From positions 1 through 35,612 of the forward strand of contig JAIQFW010000018.1 of NCBI GenBank assembly GCA_020073105.1: a stretch of DNA of 35,612 nucleotides. Reading direction: 5' to 3'. This stretch comes from Terriglobia bacterium. Lineage in GTDB: Bacteria; Acidobacteriota; Terriglobia; Terriglobales; Acidobacteriaceae. Below, piece after piece: positions 16,905 through 24,181 of the stretch. The translations under genes and the position numbers were made by a program. Below the pieces are notes generated by a model, which was not told the DNA's origin, made no database searches, and saw only the letters and a list, made by a program, of their open reading frames with translations. Positions within the stretch are counted from its first letter, which is position 1. Each line of letters begins with the position of its first letter.

Positions 16905-17930
16905 GTGACTGAGCCCATGACTCCCCGCGCAATCATCAAGGCTTGGCCGCAAGGGGAGATACCGTCCCGCCCCTTGCTCATGCCCATTCTGTTCTCGCTG
17001 GGAGCAAGGTTGGAGAACCTGCCGCTCCGTGATTTTCAGTCCAATCCCACCAAGATCGCCAACGCCCTGCGGCAGATTCGCGGCGTTCTGAAGGTGGACG
17101 GGCTCACCTGCTATTGCGATCCTTTGCTTGAGGCCGAGGCCTTGGGCTGCACGCGCGAGTGGCGTGCCGATGGATCGTGCGTTCTCGTCCGCCCTTCGTT
17201 CTCCGTTGACGATTTGCGCCAGAAGTTGAACGCTCCGGAGTCCTTGGCCGGGAAGGGCCGCATTCCCGTCGCGTGCGAGGTCCTACAGCGGCTCAAGGTT
17301 ATGTTGAGAGATGAACCAGCGCTGGTCTCGCGGGTGACCGGCCCCTTCACACTGGCGGCGCAGTTGTTGGGTAGGGACAAGGCAGTGAGCGATTCCACTC
17401 CCTTGCCGGCGGAAGCTGTGGAGTTCGCCGCAGAGGTCGCGGCTTCGGTGGCAAAGGTTTTCCTGGAGGCGGGCGCGAACGTGATATTGCTGACAGAACC
17501 CTCCTTCCCGGAGGTCACGCCGCAGACGTGCGAATGGTATGCGTCCCTGCTGGCCCCGGTTTTCAATGTGATCCGCTTCTACGAAGCTTTACCGGTTCTG
17601 CTGTTGCCCGCTCCACTGGGATCCGAGGTCAGCCGAGCGGTGATTCTGGGAAGGGGATGGGACTGCGTCGTGTGTCCAATTCTGGGCGACACTGATTTTT
17701 TTGGTGAGCAGTCGCCGGGCCAGGGGACGGGGGTAGCGCTGCCGGGCAGCGTATTTGAAGGTAATCAACTGAATCACAATGACTTAGAGGATTCGCTTAG
17801 AAAACTGGTTCAGGGGCAGAAACTAGTCCTGCTGACCTCGGCGGATGACGTTTCGGGGGCTGCCGACCCCAAGCTTCTGGCCAGGGTGCTTGGCGGAATT
17901 CGAGCACTGTTCACGGCTTCCGACGGTTAG
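16905..17930 (+). CDS. UroD/MtaA-like TIM-barrel protein without the zinc motif
   Basis: This 341-residue protein resembles uroporphyrinogen decarboxylase and MtaA/CmuA-type methyltransferases. PLLMPILFSLGARLENLPLR, then FQSNPTKIANALRQIRG, fits the family start, and RVTGPFTLAAQLLG the core. The H-x-C...C zinc ligands of the methyltransferases are not found: the place expected for H-x-C reads LPVLLLPAPLG. A sequence-specific decarboxylase role is also unsupported. It starts three bases after the HyuB-like gene (GTG 16905; ATG 16917 is an alternative), so it is part of the operon. It holds the place and rough size of the fifth Apc gene (ApcE, about 34 kDa); I cannot say whether they are homologous. 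It may be an accessory subunit or a separate enzyme. Confidence 0.72.
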   Translation: MTEPMTPRAIIKAWPQGEIPSRPLLMPILFSLGARLENLPLRDFQSNPTKIANALRQIRGVLKVDGLTCYCDPLLEAEALGCTREWRADGSCVLVRPSFSVDDLRQKLNAPESLAGKGRIPVACEVLQRLKVMLRDEPALVSRVTGPFTLAAQLLGRDKAVSDSTPLPAEAVEFAAEVAASVAKVFLEAGANVILLTEPSFPEVTPQTCEWYASLLAPVFNVIRFYEALPVLLLPAPLGSEVSRAVILGRGWDCVVCPILGDTDFFGEQSPGQGTGVALPGSVFEGNQLNHNDLEDSLRKLVQGQKLVLLTSADDVSGAADPKLLARVLGGIRALFTASDG

Positions 17931-17938
17931 GTAAACCC

Positions 17939-17967
17939 TTGTCCCAACTAGGGATTTGCGCTAATAT
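17939..17967 (+). promoter_or_regulatory. Probable promoter of the tetR gene
   Basis: TTGTCC (17939-17944), 17 bases, TAATAT (17962-17967). Transcription would start near 17974, inside the operator (17972-17981), giving direct autorepression and a leader of only about 16 bases before ATG 17990. Confidence 0.5.
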
Positions 17968-17971
17968 CGAG

Positions 17972-17981
17972 AACGAACGTT
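17972..17981. promoter_or_regulatory. TetR-type operator copy 4 (AACGAACGTT), before tetR
   Basis: AACG-AA-CGTT followed by CGATAGA; the core extends to the perfect palindrome CGAACGTTCG (17974-17983). It lies eight bases before the tetR start codon and covers the predicted transcription start. Its presence here is the best sign that this TetR protein binds all four copies. Confidence 0.82.
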
Positions 17982-17989
17982 CGATAGAT

Positions 17990-18619
17990 ATGGGTAGCAC
18001 TTCCACGGTATCGGAACTCTCCAGCGCGCGCCCCGCTACACGCTTCGACCGCAGGTTGGCTAAGATCCTCGAACACGCCACCGCGATCTTCTGTGAAAAG
18101 GGTTACGAGGGCGCTTCCATGCGCGATCTGTCCCGCGCCAGCGGCATGTCGCTGGCCGGCCTTTACTATTATTTTGAGTCCAAGGAGAAGCTGCTGTACT
18201 TGATCCAGAAGGACTTGTTTACCACCGTGATGGAGTTGCTGCGAGAAAGGCTCAAGGATGTCTCGGATCCGGAGGTTCGGGTACGCACCTTCATTCAGAA
18301 CCACGTGGAGTTCTTTCTCAGCAAGCCCAAAGCGATGAAGGTGCTTTCCCACGAAGATGACGTGCTAAGCGATGAACTGGGAAAGGAGATCGCCGCCCTG
18401 AAGCGCCAGTACTACCACAGCTGTGCCGACCTGATCGAGGTTTTGAAGCGCGACAAAAACCTGGATCTCAATTCGCGGGCCGCGGTCATGAGTCTTTTCG
18501 GCATGATTAACTGGCTGCACACCTGGTACAACCTGCGGGTCGATGGTACTCCGCGGGTGCTGGCCACAGAAATTAGCGACATTTTTCTTCGGGGAATCTA
18601 TTCCGCTCCCAGGCAGTAA
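17990..18619 (+). CDS. TetR-family repressor, acyl-CoA-responsive type
   Basis: This 209-residue protein has an N-terminal TetR helix-turn-helix (about residues 20-65, with KGYEGASMRDLSRASGMSLA then LYYYFESKEKLL). The ligand domain (70-209) ends with a region including LFGMINWLHTWYN. That C-terminal type occurs in KstR2-, PaaR- and FadR-like regulators released from DNA by acyl-CoA molecules. ATG 17990 is chosen because it lies after the operator and leaves a normal N-terminal arm; the longer frame from 17939 would run through the promoter. No clear ribosome site is seen, so translation may be weak. It follows the UroD-like gene but has its own promoter and operator. The ligand, perhaps the CoA ester made by the operon, is inferred. 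Confidence 0.92.
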   Translation: MGSTSTVSELSSARPATRFDRRLAKILEHATAIFCEKGYEGASMRDLSRASGMSLAGLYYYFESKEKLLYLIQKDLFTTVMELLRERLKDVSDPEVRVRTFIQNHVEFFLSKPKAMKVLSHEDDVLSDELGKEIAALKRQYYHSCADLIEVLKRDKNLDLNSRAAVMSLFGMINWLHTWYNLRVDGTPRVLATEISDIFLRGIYSAPRQ

Positions 18620-18714
18620 CGCAGCGAGGGGGGCGATTTTACTGGGCGAGGTAAGTCCGATTTTGTCCCGGCTGTAGGCTACGAGCTTCAGATGTTGAGC
18701 AGTGCTTCTGTACC

Positions 18715-18734
18715 AACTGAAAACTGAGGACTGA
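18715..18734. repeat. Single arm of the AACTGAGAACTGA repeat family
   Basis: AACTGAAAACTGAGGACTGA matches the arms of the hairpins at 19591-19673 and 29052-29139, but no partner arm is seen. The GAGGA inside it is the only purine-rich stretch before the TTG start at 18743, so the repeat may also supply a weak ribosome site. Confidence 0.55.
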
Positions 18735-18742
18735 CCAACAGC

Positions 18743-19585
18743 TTGATCACAGACTGCCACATCCATATCCAGCCGCTGGACATGTTCCATGCTCGCGCCC
18801 TGGAGCTGATCAAGAGGAAGCGGCCGAATTTCGAGCAGATCGCGGAGTTCTGCCGCTCTCCGAAGGCATTCCTCAAACACCTGGATGCAGCCGGCGTAGA
18901 CCGGGCCGTGCTCATTAACTATGTGGCCCCGGAGGTCATCGGTTTCACCAGCGGAGTCAACCAGTTCATCGCGGACTACACCAAGGAAAACCCCAAAAGG
19001 CTGATCTCCTGCGGTGGACTGCATCCCCGGCATACTGGGAACATTCTCGCCGATGTGGAGCAGATTCTGCGGCTCAAGATCCGCATGATCAAGATTCACC
19101 CTCCCCACCAGTTGTTGTTTCCCAACGACTATCAGCACGGAGTGAAAGAGCTGGAGGTCATTTATCGGGCCGCTGAGGCCAACGGTATTCCCGTGATGTT
19201 CCACACCGGGACGTCCATCTTCGTTGGCGCGCGGAACCGCTACGGAGACCCGATTTACATCGACGACGTCGCGGTGGACTTCCCCAAAATGAAGATCATT
19301 CTGGCGCACGGCGGCCGGCCGCTGTGGATGCACACTTCGTTCTTCCTGCTGCGGCGGCATCCCAATGTGTTCCTGGATGTCAGCGGCATTCCGCCCAAGA
19401 CCCTGCTGAAGTATTTTCCCCGGCTCGACGAGATCGCGCACAAGACTCTGTTTGGGACGGACTGGCCCGGGCCGGGCGTACCGGAGATCAAGAAAAATGT
19501 CGATGACTTCAAGGCGCTGCCGCTTCCAGAAGAAATCAAGCAGCAGATCCTGAGCAAGACTGCATTGACTATCTGGCCGGCGTAG
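18743..19585 (+). CDS. Amidohydrolase-2 family metal-dependent hydrolase/decarboxylase
   Basis: This 280-residue protein starts ITDCHIHI, with metal ligands H6 and H8. Further ligands are likely in MFHTGTS, ILAHGGRP and GTDWPGPG. This pattern fits the amidohydrolase-2 family, whose members include non-oxidative aryl decarboxylases (5-carboxyvanillate, gamma-resorcylate), pyrone hydrolases and oxalomesaconate hydratases. TTG 18743 is the start because it places the HxH motif at residues 6-8 as usual; the ribosome site is weak. It lies behind tetR on the same strand and is convergent with the thiolase gene. In an aryl catabolic island a decarboxylase or ring-opening hydrolase role is plausible; which one is not decided by sequence reading. 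Confidence 0.85.
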   Translation: MITDCHIHIQPLDMFHARALELIKRKRPNFEQIAEFCRSPKAFLKHLDAAGVDRAVLINYVAPEVIGFTSGVNQFIADYTKENPKRLISCGGLHPRHTGNILADVEQILRLKIRMIKIHPPHQLLFPNDYQHGVKELEVIYRAAEANGIPVMFHTGTSIFVGARNRYGDPIYIDDVAVDFPKMKIILAHGGRPLWMHTSFFLLRRHPNVFLDVSGIPPKTLLKYFPRLDEIAHKTLFGTDWPGPGVPEIKKNVDDFKALPLPEEIKQQILSKTALTIWPA

Positions 19586-19590
19586 GCATT

Positions 19591-19673
19591 CTGAGAACTG
19601 AAAACCGGGAACTGAGAACTGGTTTTCTGATGTTTGAACAAATCAGTTCTCGGATGTCAGTTCCCAGTTCTCA
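19591..19673. repeat. Long hairpin repeat (CTGAGAACTG family) between convergent genes
   Basis: The left arm (19591-19621) and right arm (19644-19673) begin and end with the same CTGAGAACTG...GAGAACTG in inverted order, with a mismatched middle and a loop of about 22 bases. It contains the stop codon of the thiolase gene (TGA, complement of 19671-19673). It could terminate both convergent genes. A closely related hairpin lies at 29052-29139. Confidence 0.7.
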
Positions 19674-20918
19674 GTTTTGCACGTTCTCCAGCAGCAGAGC
19701 GATGCCCTGCCCACCACCGATGCACGCTGAGGCGATTCCGTAGCGGCCTTTGGAGCGCTTCAGTTCGCGGGCCAGCGTGATGGCCAGCCGCACTCCGGTT
19801 GCGGCCAGAGGATGGCCGATGGCAATCGCCCCGCCATTGACGTTGAGCTTGGCATGATCCAAGTTCAGTTCCCGCTCGCACGCCAGGGTTTGGGCAGCGA
19901 AAGCTTCGTTGATTTCGACCCGATCGACCTGATCGAGGGTCAACCCGGCGGTGTCGAGAACGGCCTTGATCGCCGGTACCGGCCCAATCCCCATGATCTC
20001 CGGCGGGACACCTACCGCGGCGCCGGCCACCACACGAGCCAGTGGTTGCTTGCCATGTCTGCGCACGAATTCACCCGAGGCGACCAACGTGGCCGCGGCC
20101 CCGTCGACAATGCCCGAGCTGTTGCCACCCGTCTGCACACCCCCGAAGGCAGGAGGAAGTTTCGCCAGAACCTCCAGAGGCGACGGTCGAATGTGGCTGT
20201 CTTCGCCGAACGACTCCACCTTGCGCGGGAGCCGGATGCCACGCGAGCTGTATCCCTTGCATTCAAAGGTCTCGGTCACAACCGGAGTGATCTCTCCGCT
20301 CAAGAAGCAGCTCTTTTGCGCGGCAATGGCGCGGGCAAAGCTGTCGGCAGCGAAGCGATCCGCATCTTCCCGCGAAATCTTATAGCGTTTGGCGAGGTCT
20401 TCTGCGGTGCCTCCCATGGTCAGGTTGCAGGCTGGATCGAGGAGCGCTTCCCATAGGAAATCCTTAAACTCCACTTGCCCCATGCGGAACCCGGCCCGGT
20501 GCGTATAGGCGGCGACCGGATTTCTGGACATGGACTCAGTTCCGACCACCAGCCCCAGTTCGATTTTTCCGAGTTTGATTAAATCTCCGGCCTGTAGAAT
20601 TGCCTCAAATCCCGTGCCACAGACGCGCTGCACCAGGTGAGAAGGCACTTCGAGTGGAACACCGGAATAAAGGCCAATATGGCGGGGCAGCATGTAAGCG
20701 TCGAAACTGGCTTGTGCCATGTTGCCGGCGACAATCGTATCGACTTCCTCGGGCGAGATTCCCGCGCGGCGGAACACCTCGCGCGCCACCTTGATACCCA
20801 GGTCAATCGGTGAAACCAACCCCAGAACCGTGTTGTACTCCGCGAACGGCGTACGGACGCCATCGACAATCCAAACATCGTCGTAGCGCGACAACAAACC
20901 TTTGCTTCGAGTGGCCAT
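19671..20918 (-). CDS. Acetyl-CoA acyltransferase (thiolase)
   Basis: This 415-residue protein is a full-length degradative-type thiolase. The nucleophile is C100 (QRVCGTGF), the catalytic histidine H369 (GGAIAIGHPLAATG) and the second cysteine C399 (SACIGGGQG). NEAFAAQ lies before them as usual. Thiolases split a 3-ketoacyl-CoA with free CoA to give acetyl-CoA and a shortened acyl-CoA, or run in reverse. AAGGAG lies six bases before ATG 20918. It follows the HxlR gene by 40 bases on the same strand. In the proposed pathway it would cleave the beta-keto acyl-CoA made by the CoA ligase, as happens with benzoylacetyl-CoA in acetophenone breakdown; this link is inference, since it is on the other strand and lacks the TetR operator. 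Confidence 0.93.
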   Translation of the reverse strand: MATRSKGLLSRYDDVWIVDGVRTPFAEYNTVLGLVSPIDLGIKVAREVFRRAGISPEEVDTIVAGNMAQASFDAYMLPRHIGLYSGVPLEVPSHLVQRVCGTGFEAILQAGDLIKLGKIELGLVVGTESMSRNPVAAYTHRAGFRMGQVEFKDFLWEALLDPACNLTMGGTAEDLAKRYKISREDADRFAADSFARAIAAQKSCFLSGEITPVVTETFECKGYSSRGIRLPRKVESFGEDSHIRPSPLEVLAKLPPAFGGVQTGGNSSGIVDGAAATLVASGEFVRRHGKQPLARVVAGAAVGVPPEIMGIGPVPAIKAVLDTAGLTLDQVDRVEINEAFAAQTLACERELNLDHAKLNVNGGAIAIGHPLAATGVRLAITLARELKRSKGRYGIASACIGGGQGIALLLENVQN

Positions 20919-20958
20919 GCAACTCCTTCGAATAGGACTCAGTTTCAGCGGCCCACGG

Positions 20959-21357
20959 TCAACTGGTCAGGATCTCCTCGACTGATGTAGATGCGCGCTT
21001 CGCATTCAGCGGCGCTTTTTGTGCGCGGACGTGGCTCTTCGGAGTCCCGTAGCGGGCGCGGTGTTTGGTCCCCCAGGCGGACATCAGCTTGAGAATGGGT
21101 TTCAGGCTTTCGCCGTGTTTGGTGAGGGAATATTCCACCTTGGGAGGGACGATCGCGTACACCTTGCGGTGAATGATGCCGTCGTGTTCCAGTTCCCGCA
21201 GATGCTGGGTGAGCATTTTCTTGGTCATGCCCGGAATACGTTTTTGCAGCTGGCCAAAGCGCAGGGTTCCGCCTTCGAGATAGAACAAGATCATCGGTTT
21301 CCACTTGCCACCGATGATGTCGGCGGTCAGCTTCACCGGACAATAGAACTCTTCCAT
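20959..21357 (-). CDS. HxlR-family winged-helix regulator
   Basis: This 132-residue protein starts MEEFYCPVKLTADIIGGKWK, the standard HxlR opening with a conserved cysteine. A winged helix follows (about 20-95, with LRFGQLQKRIPGMTKKMLTQ and VEYSLTKHGESL). A basic C-terminal tail of about 35 residues extends beyond the domain. ATG 21357 is chosen over 21381 because GGAGGG lies six bases upstream and the family start is there. HxlR proteins respond to reactive aldehydes, quinones or oxidants in known cases. It is divergent from the saccharopine-dehydrogenase-like gene and upstream of the thiolase, and may control both from the 112-base gap, which contains the palindrome TAAAGATACTTTA. Confidence 0.9.
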   Translation of the reverse strand: MEEFYCPVKLTADIIGGKWKPMILFYLEGGTLRFGQLQKRIPGMTKKMLTQHLRELEHDGIIHRKVYAIVPPKVEYSLTKHGESLKPILKLMSAWGTKHRARYGTPKSHVRAQKAPLNAKRASTSVEEILTS

Positions 21358-21407
21358 GTTCAACCCTCCGCCAAAACCCAAGGTTACAAAAAGGTGCCTA
21401 CTAGCAA

Positions 21408-21420
21408 TAAAGATACTTTA
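21408..21420. promoter_or_regulatory. Palindrome TAAAGATACTTTA, candidate HxlR operator
   Basis: TAAAG and CTTTA are perfect inverted halves with an ATA centre, in the gap between the divergent HxlR and saccharopine-dehydrogenase-like genes. TAAAAT (21424-21429) just after it may be the rightward -10 box. The palindrome is short, so chance is possible. Confidence 0.4.
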
Positions 21421-21469
21421 GCCTAAAATCGGCTCGCGAGGCTATAGGCGGATCTAGCGAGAAGAAGCG

Positions 21470-22582
21470 ATGGGCGGCAAACGACCGGTAGTCATTTACG
21501 GCGCCAGCGGATTTTCGGGCCGGCTGGTGGCCGAGTTCCTGCGCGAGTACAACGTTCCGTTTATTGCGGCCGGGAGGAATCGCGCCAAGATCCAGGATGT
21601 GATGAACCACGTTCCCGGCATCGAGATGGCGGACTATGAAATCGCCGAAGTCGGGAGTTCCGTCGACGATCTGACCAAGGCCTTCACCGGCGCGAGAGTG
21701 GTCTGCAACACCGTGGGCCCGTTCATGTACAACGGCCCGCATGTGGTCGAGGCCTCGCTGAAGGCCGGCTGTCACTACCTTGACATCAGCGGCGAGCAGG
21801 CGTGGATCCGCGTGGTTTCAGAGAAATGGAGCGGAAAGTTTGCGCAACGAGGATTGTTGATTGCTCCCGCCACCGCGTTCATGTGTGCCCCCAGCGATGC
21901 TGCCATCCGCATGTGTTTAGAGAAAGCCGCCGTGGACACGATTGAAACCGTCACCATGTTCAAGGGCATACCCACCTTCGGTTCCACCCAAACCATCTTC
22001 GCTGTGATCCAGACGGACGCGTACTACCTTGAGCAAAATCAGTACAAGCAATGGCCACGCGCCACCCGCTACGACGTGGCGATACCCGGATATCTACAAA
22101 CTCAGCTTGCGTTGGCGTGGGGCGGGTTCCCGCAACCGGTTTGGTTCAAAGACCATCCCCAGGTGGCCAATCTGAAGTCGTTCGGTGGGTTGCTGGACAG
22201 GCAGATTATGGAAGGAGTCGCGGCGACAGAAAAGTTGTACGATGAGCAGATTCGCCCCTTGCCCAAGGCGGAGCAGGAGAAGAAGCTCGCCGAAATGGCG
22301 AACGCGGTTCAGGGTGGGACACCGCCGCGCGAAAATGTCCGTGAACAGCGGACCATCGATGTCGTGGCCGCCCGCGGATCCACGGATTACGTGCAATGTG
22401 TGATATTCGGAACCTGCTGCTATCGTCAGACCGGGCTGATCCAAGCATTTGCGGCTCACAACCTGGTGCATGGAACGCCTCGCAAGGTGGGTTTTGCGTC
22501 GGCTGCGGAGGCTTTTGGACACCACGAATTGCTGCAGGCGGTTGAAAGTCACGGGCTCGCCAAAACAAAACTCTATTCGTAG
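21470..22582 (+). CDS. Saccharopine dehydrogenase-like NAD(P)-binding protein
   Basis: This 370-residue protein opens VVIYGASGFSGRLVAEFL, a Rossmann NAD(P) site of the GxSGxxGR type. NTVGPFMYNGPHVVEASL and AGCHYLDISGEQ follow, typical of the saccharopine dehydrogenase-like / trans-acting enoyl reductase group. GAGAAGAAG precedes ATG 21470. Members reduce or oxidise C-N, C=O or C=C bonds, so the reaction cannot be fixed from sequence. It is the first gene of the plus-strand run that continues through the acyl-CoA synthetase (18 bases on) and the dehydrogenase E1 genes, and is divergent from the HxlR regulator. Confidence 0.82.
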   Translation: MGGKRPVVIYGASGFSGRLVAEFLREYNVPFIAAGRNRAKIQDVMNHVPGIEMADYEIAEVGSSVDDLTKAFTGARVVCNTVGPFMYNGPHVVEASLKAGCHYLDISGEQAWIRVVSEKWSGKFAQRGLLIAPATAFMCAPSDAAIRMCLEKAAVDTIETVTMFKGIPTFGSTQTIFAVIQTDAYYLEQNQYKQWPRATRYDVAIPGYLQTQLALAWGGFPQPVWFKDHPQVANLKSFGGLLDRQIMEGVAATEKLYDEQIRPLPKAEQEKKLAEMANAVQGGTPPRENVREQRTIDVVAARGSTDYVQCVIFGTCCYRQTGLIQAFAAHNLVHGTPRKVGFASAAEAFGHHELLQAVESHGLAKTKLYS

Positions 22583-22599
22583 GTGGGGTTCTCCGGGTC

Positions 22600-24168
22600 A
22601 TGCGGGCGATTGACTACTTCGACAAGGGAGCTGATGCCAGCCCGGACCGGACTGCGATTCGGGACGGCGACACCAGTTATTCATATTGTGAGACTCGGGC
22701 CGTGACCAAACGCATTGCGCGCGCCATGTGGGCCGGCGGAATGCGGGGTGAACAGCCTGCCGGCATCTACTCACACAATGACGCCCGCGTCCTGTTCTGC
22801 ATGTTGGGCATCATGCGTGCTGGAGCAGTCTGGGTACCGGTCAACTACCGCAACGCACTCGACGCCAATGTGGAGTACATGAACTACGTCGAGATGGAGT
22901 GGCTGTTTTATCACAGCAATTTCCGCGACAGTGTGGCCGAGATCAAGGCCCGCGTTCCTTCTTTGCGCAACGTGGTCTGCATCGACAAGGAAGATGGCGG
23001 GAACCCTTCGCTGGAACGCTTTGTGGCCCGTGGCGCTGGTGCGGAGGAGTTCGACTGGGCCGACGAGTTCGGAAACCTGGACCGTCTCGTGGGCCTGGTT
23101 CCAACGGGCGGCACCACGGGACCGGCTAAGGGCGTCAGGGTGACCACGCTCGCCTGGGGCACGATGACGGAGATGGCCACCCACTACTGGCGAGGCGAGA
23201 CCACATATCCGGTGTGCCTCAACACTGCGCCACTTTCGCATGCGGCGGGTGTGGTGGCGTTCAGTATGTTCGCTATCGGTGCTACCAATATCATCATGCC
23301 GAAGTTTGATGCCTTGGAGGTGCTGCAAAGTATTGAGCGCTTCCGCGTGACTCACTTGTTCCTCCCCCCCACCGCTTTCTACAACCTGCTGGCACATCCT
23401 GAGGTCGGCAGATTCGACTATTCGAGTCTGCGCGTCTTTCTTCTGGCGGGATCGCCCGTGTCTCCGGACAAATTGAGGCGAGGGGTGGAGATTTTTGGTC
23501 CCTGCCTGTGCCAGTCTTATGGCCAGACCGAAGCACCCATGTTGCTGACTTTCCTCGACGCCAAGACCCTGGCGGCAGCCGCTGCGGGGGACCACCCGGA
23601 ACGCCTGCAGAGCTGCGGCAAACCGACATCTGCGGTTCGGTTGGCGATCATGGACGACGAGGGCCGGGTCCTTCCGCGGCGCGAGCTCGGCGAAATCGTC
23701 GCTCGCGGAACCTTGGTGACGGATGGTTACTATAAGATGCCGGAAGCGACTGCCGAAATCCGCTCCCATGGCTGGCATCATACGGGTGATGTCGGTTATA
23801 TGGACGAAGATGGCTACGTTTACATTGTCGACCGCAAGAAAGACATGATCATCAGCGGCGGATTCAACGTCTACTGCGCAGAAGTGGAATCCGCCATCAT
23901 GGCCCTCCCCCAGGTCCATGAATGCGCGGTCATTGGCGTCCCCCATGAAGTGTGGGGCGAGGCAGTGAAGGCTGTCATTGTGCTTAGGCAGGGAGAATCA
24001 CTGGGCGAGGAAGCGGTGCTGGCCCACTGCAAGGCCAGACTTGGAGGCGTAAAAGCCCCGAAGTCGGTCGAATTCTGGCCGGAGATTCCCAAGACTCCAG
24101 CAGGTAAAGTTGATCGCAAGACGATTCGCAAGCCGTACTGGACCGAAGCGGAACGGCAAGTGCATTGA
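22600..24168 (+). CDS. Acyl-CoA synthetase (AMP-forming)
   Basis: This 522-residue acyl-adenylate-forming enzyme has a variant phosphate loop PTGGTTGPAKGV, then QSYGQTEAPML, WHHTGDVGYMDEDGYVYIVD, RKKDMIISGGFNVY and the C-terminal catalytic lysine in KTPAGKVDRKTI. It makes an acyl-CoA or acyl-AMP from an unknown acid. ATG 22600 follows the previous gene by 17 bases and the lipoyl-protein gene starts 13 bases after it, so it is in the middle of an operon. It is the third CoA ligase in the window and differs clearly from the other two in its loops. The neighbouring lipoyl carrier raises the possibility that its product passes to a dehydrogenase step. Confidence 0.9.
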   Translation: MRAIDYFDKGADASPDRTAIRDGDTSYSYCETRAVTKRIARAMWAGGMRGEQPAGIYSHNDARVLFCMLGIMRAGAVWVPVNYRNALDANVEYMNYVEMEWLFYHSNFRDSVAEIKARVPSLRNVVCIDKEDGGNPSLERFVARGAGAEEFDWADEFGNLDRLVGLVPTGGTTGPAKGVRVTTLAWGTMTEMATHYWRGETTYPVCLNTAPLSHAAGVVAFSMFAIGATNIIMPKFDALEVLQSIERFRVTHLFLPPTAFYNLLAHPEVGRFDYSSLRVFLLAGSPVSPDKLRRGVEIFGPCLCQSYGQTEAPMLLTFLDAKTLAAAAAGDHPERLQSCGKPTSAVRLAIMDDEGRVLPRRELGEIVARGTLVTDGYYKMPEATAEIRSHGWHHTGDVGYMDEDGYVYIVDRKKDMIISGGFNVYCAEVESAIMALPQVHECAVIGVPHEVWGEAVKAVIVLRQGESLGEEAVLAHCKARLGGVKAPKSVEFWPEIPKTPAGKVDRKTIRKPYWTEAERQVH

Positions 24169-24170
24169 GT

Positions 24171-24176
24171 AGGAGG
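24171..24176 (+). promoter_or_regulatory. Ribosome site AGGAGG that decides a CTG start
   Basis: AGGAGG is a perfect ribosome site. Five bases later comes CTG (24182); the in-frame ATT at 24179 is only two bases away and GTG at 24197 is 20 away. An in-frame TAG at 24170-24172 rules out any earlier start. Confidence 0.7.
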
Positions 24177-24181
24177 CCATT

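Noticed and set aside
18365-19441. Minus-strand open frame (358 codons)
   Set aside because: Antisense to tetR end and the amidohydrolase, which has clear metal-binding motifs.
22771-23946. Long minus-strand open frame (391 codons)
   Set aside because: Antisense to a well-recognised acyl-CoA synthetase, with no family motif.
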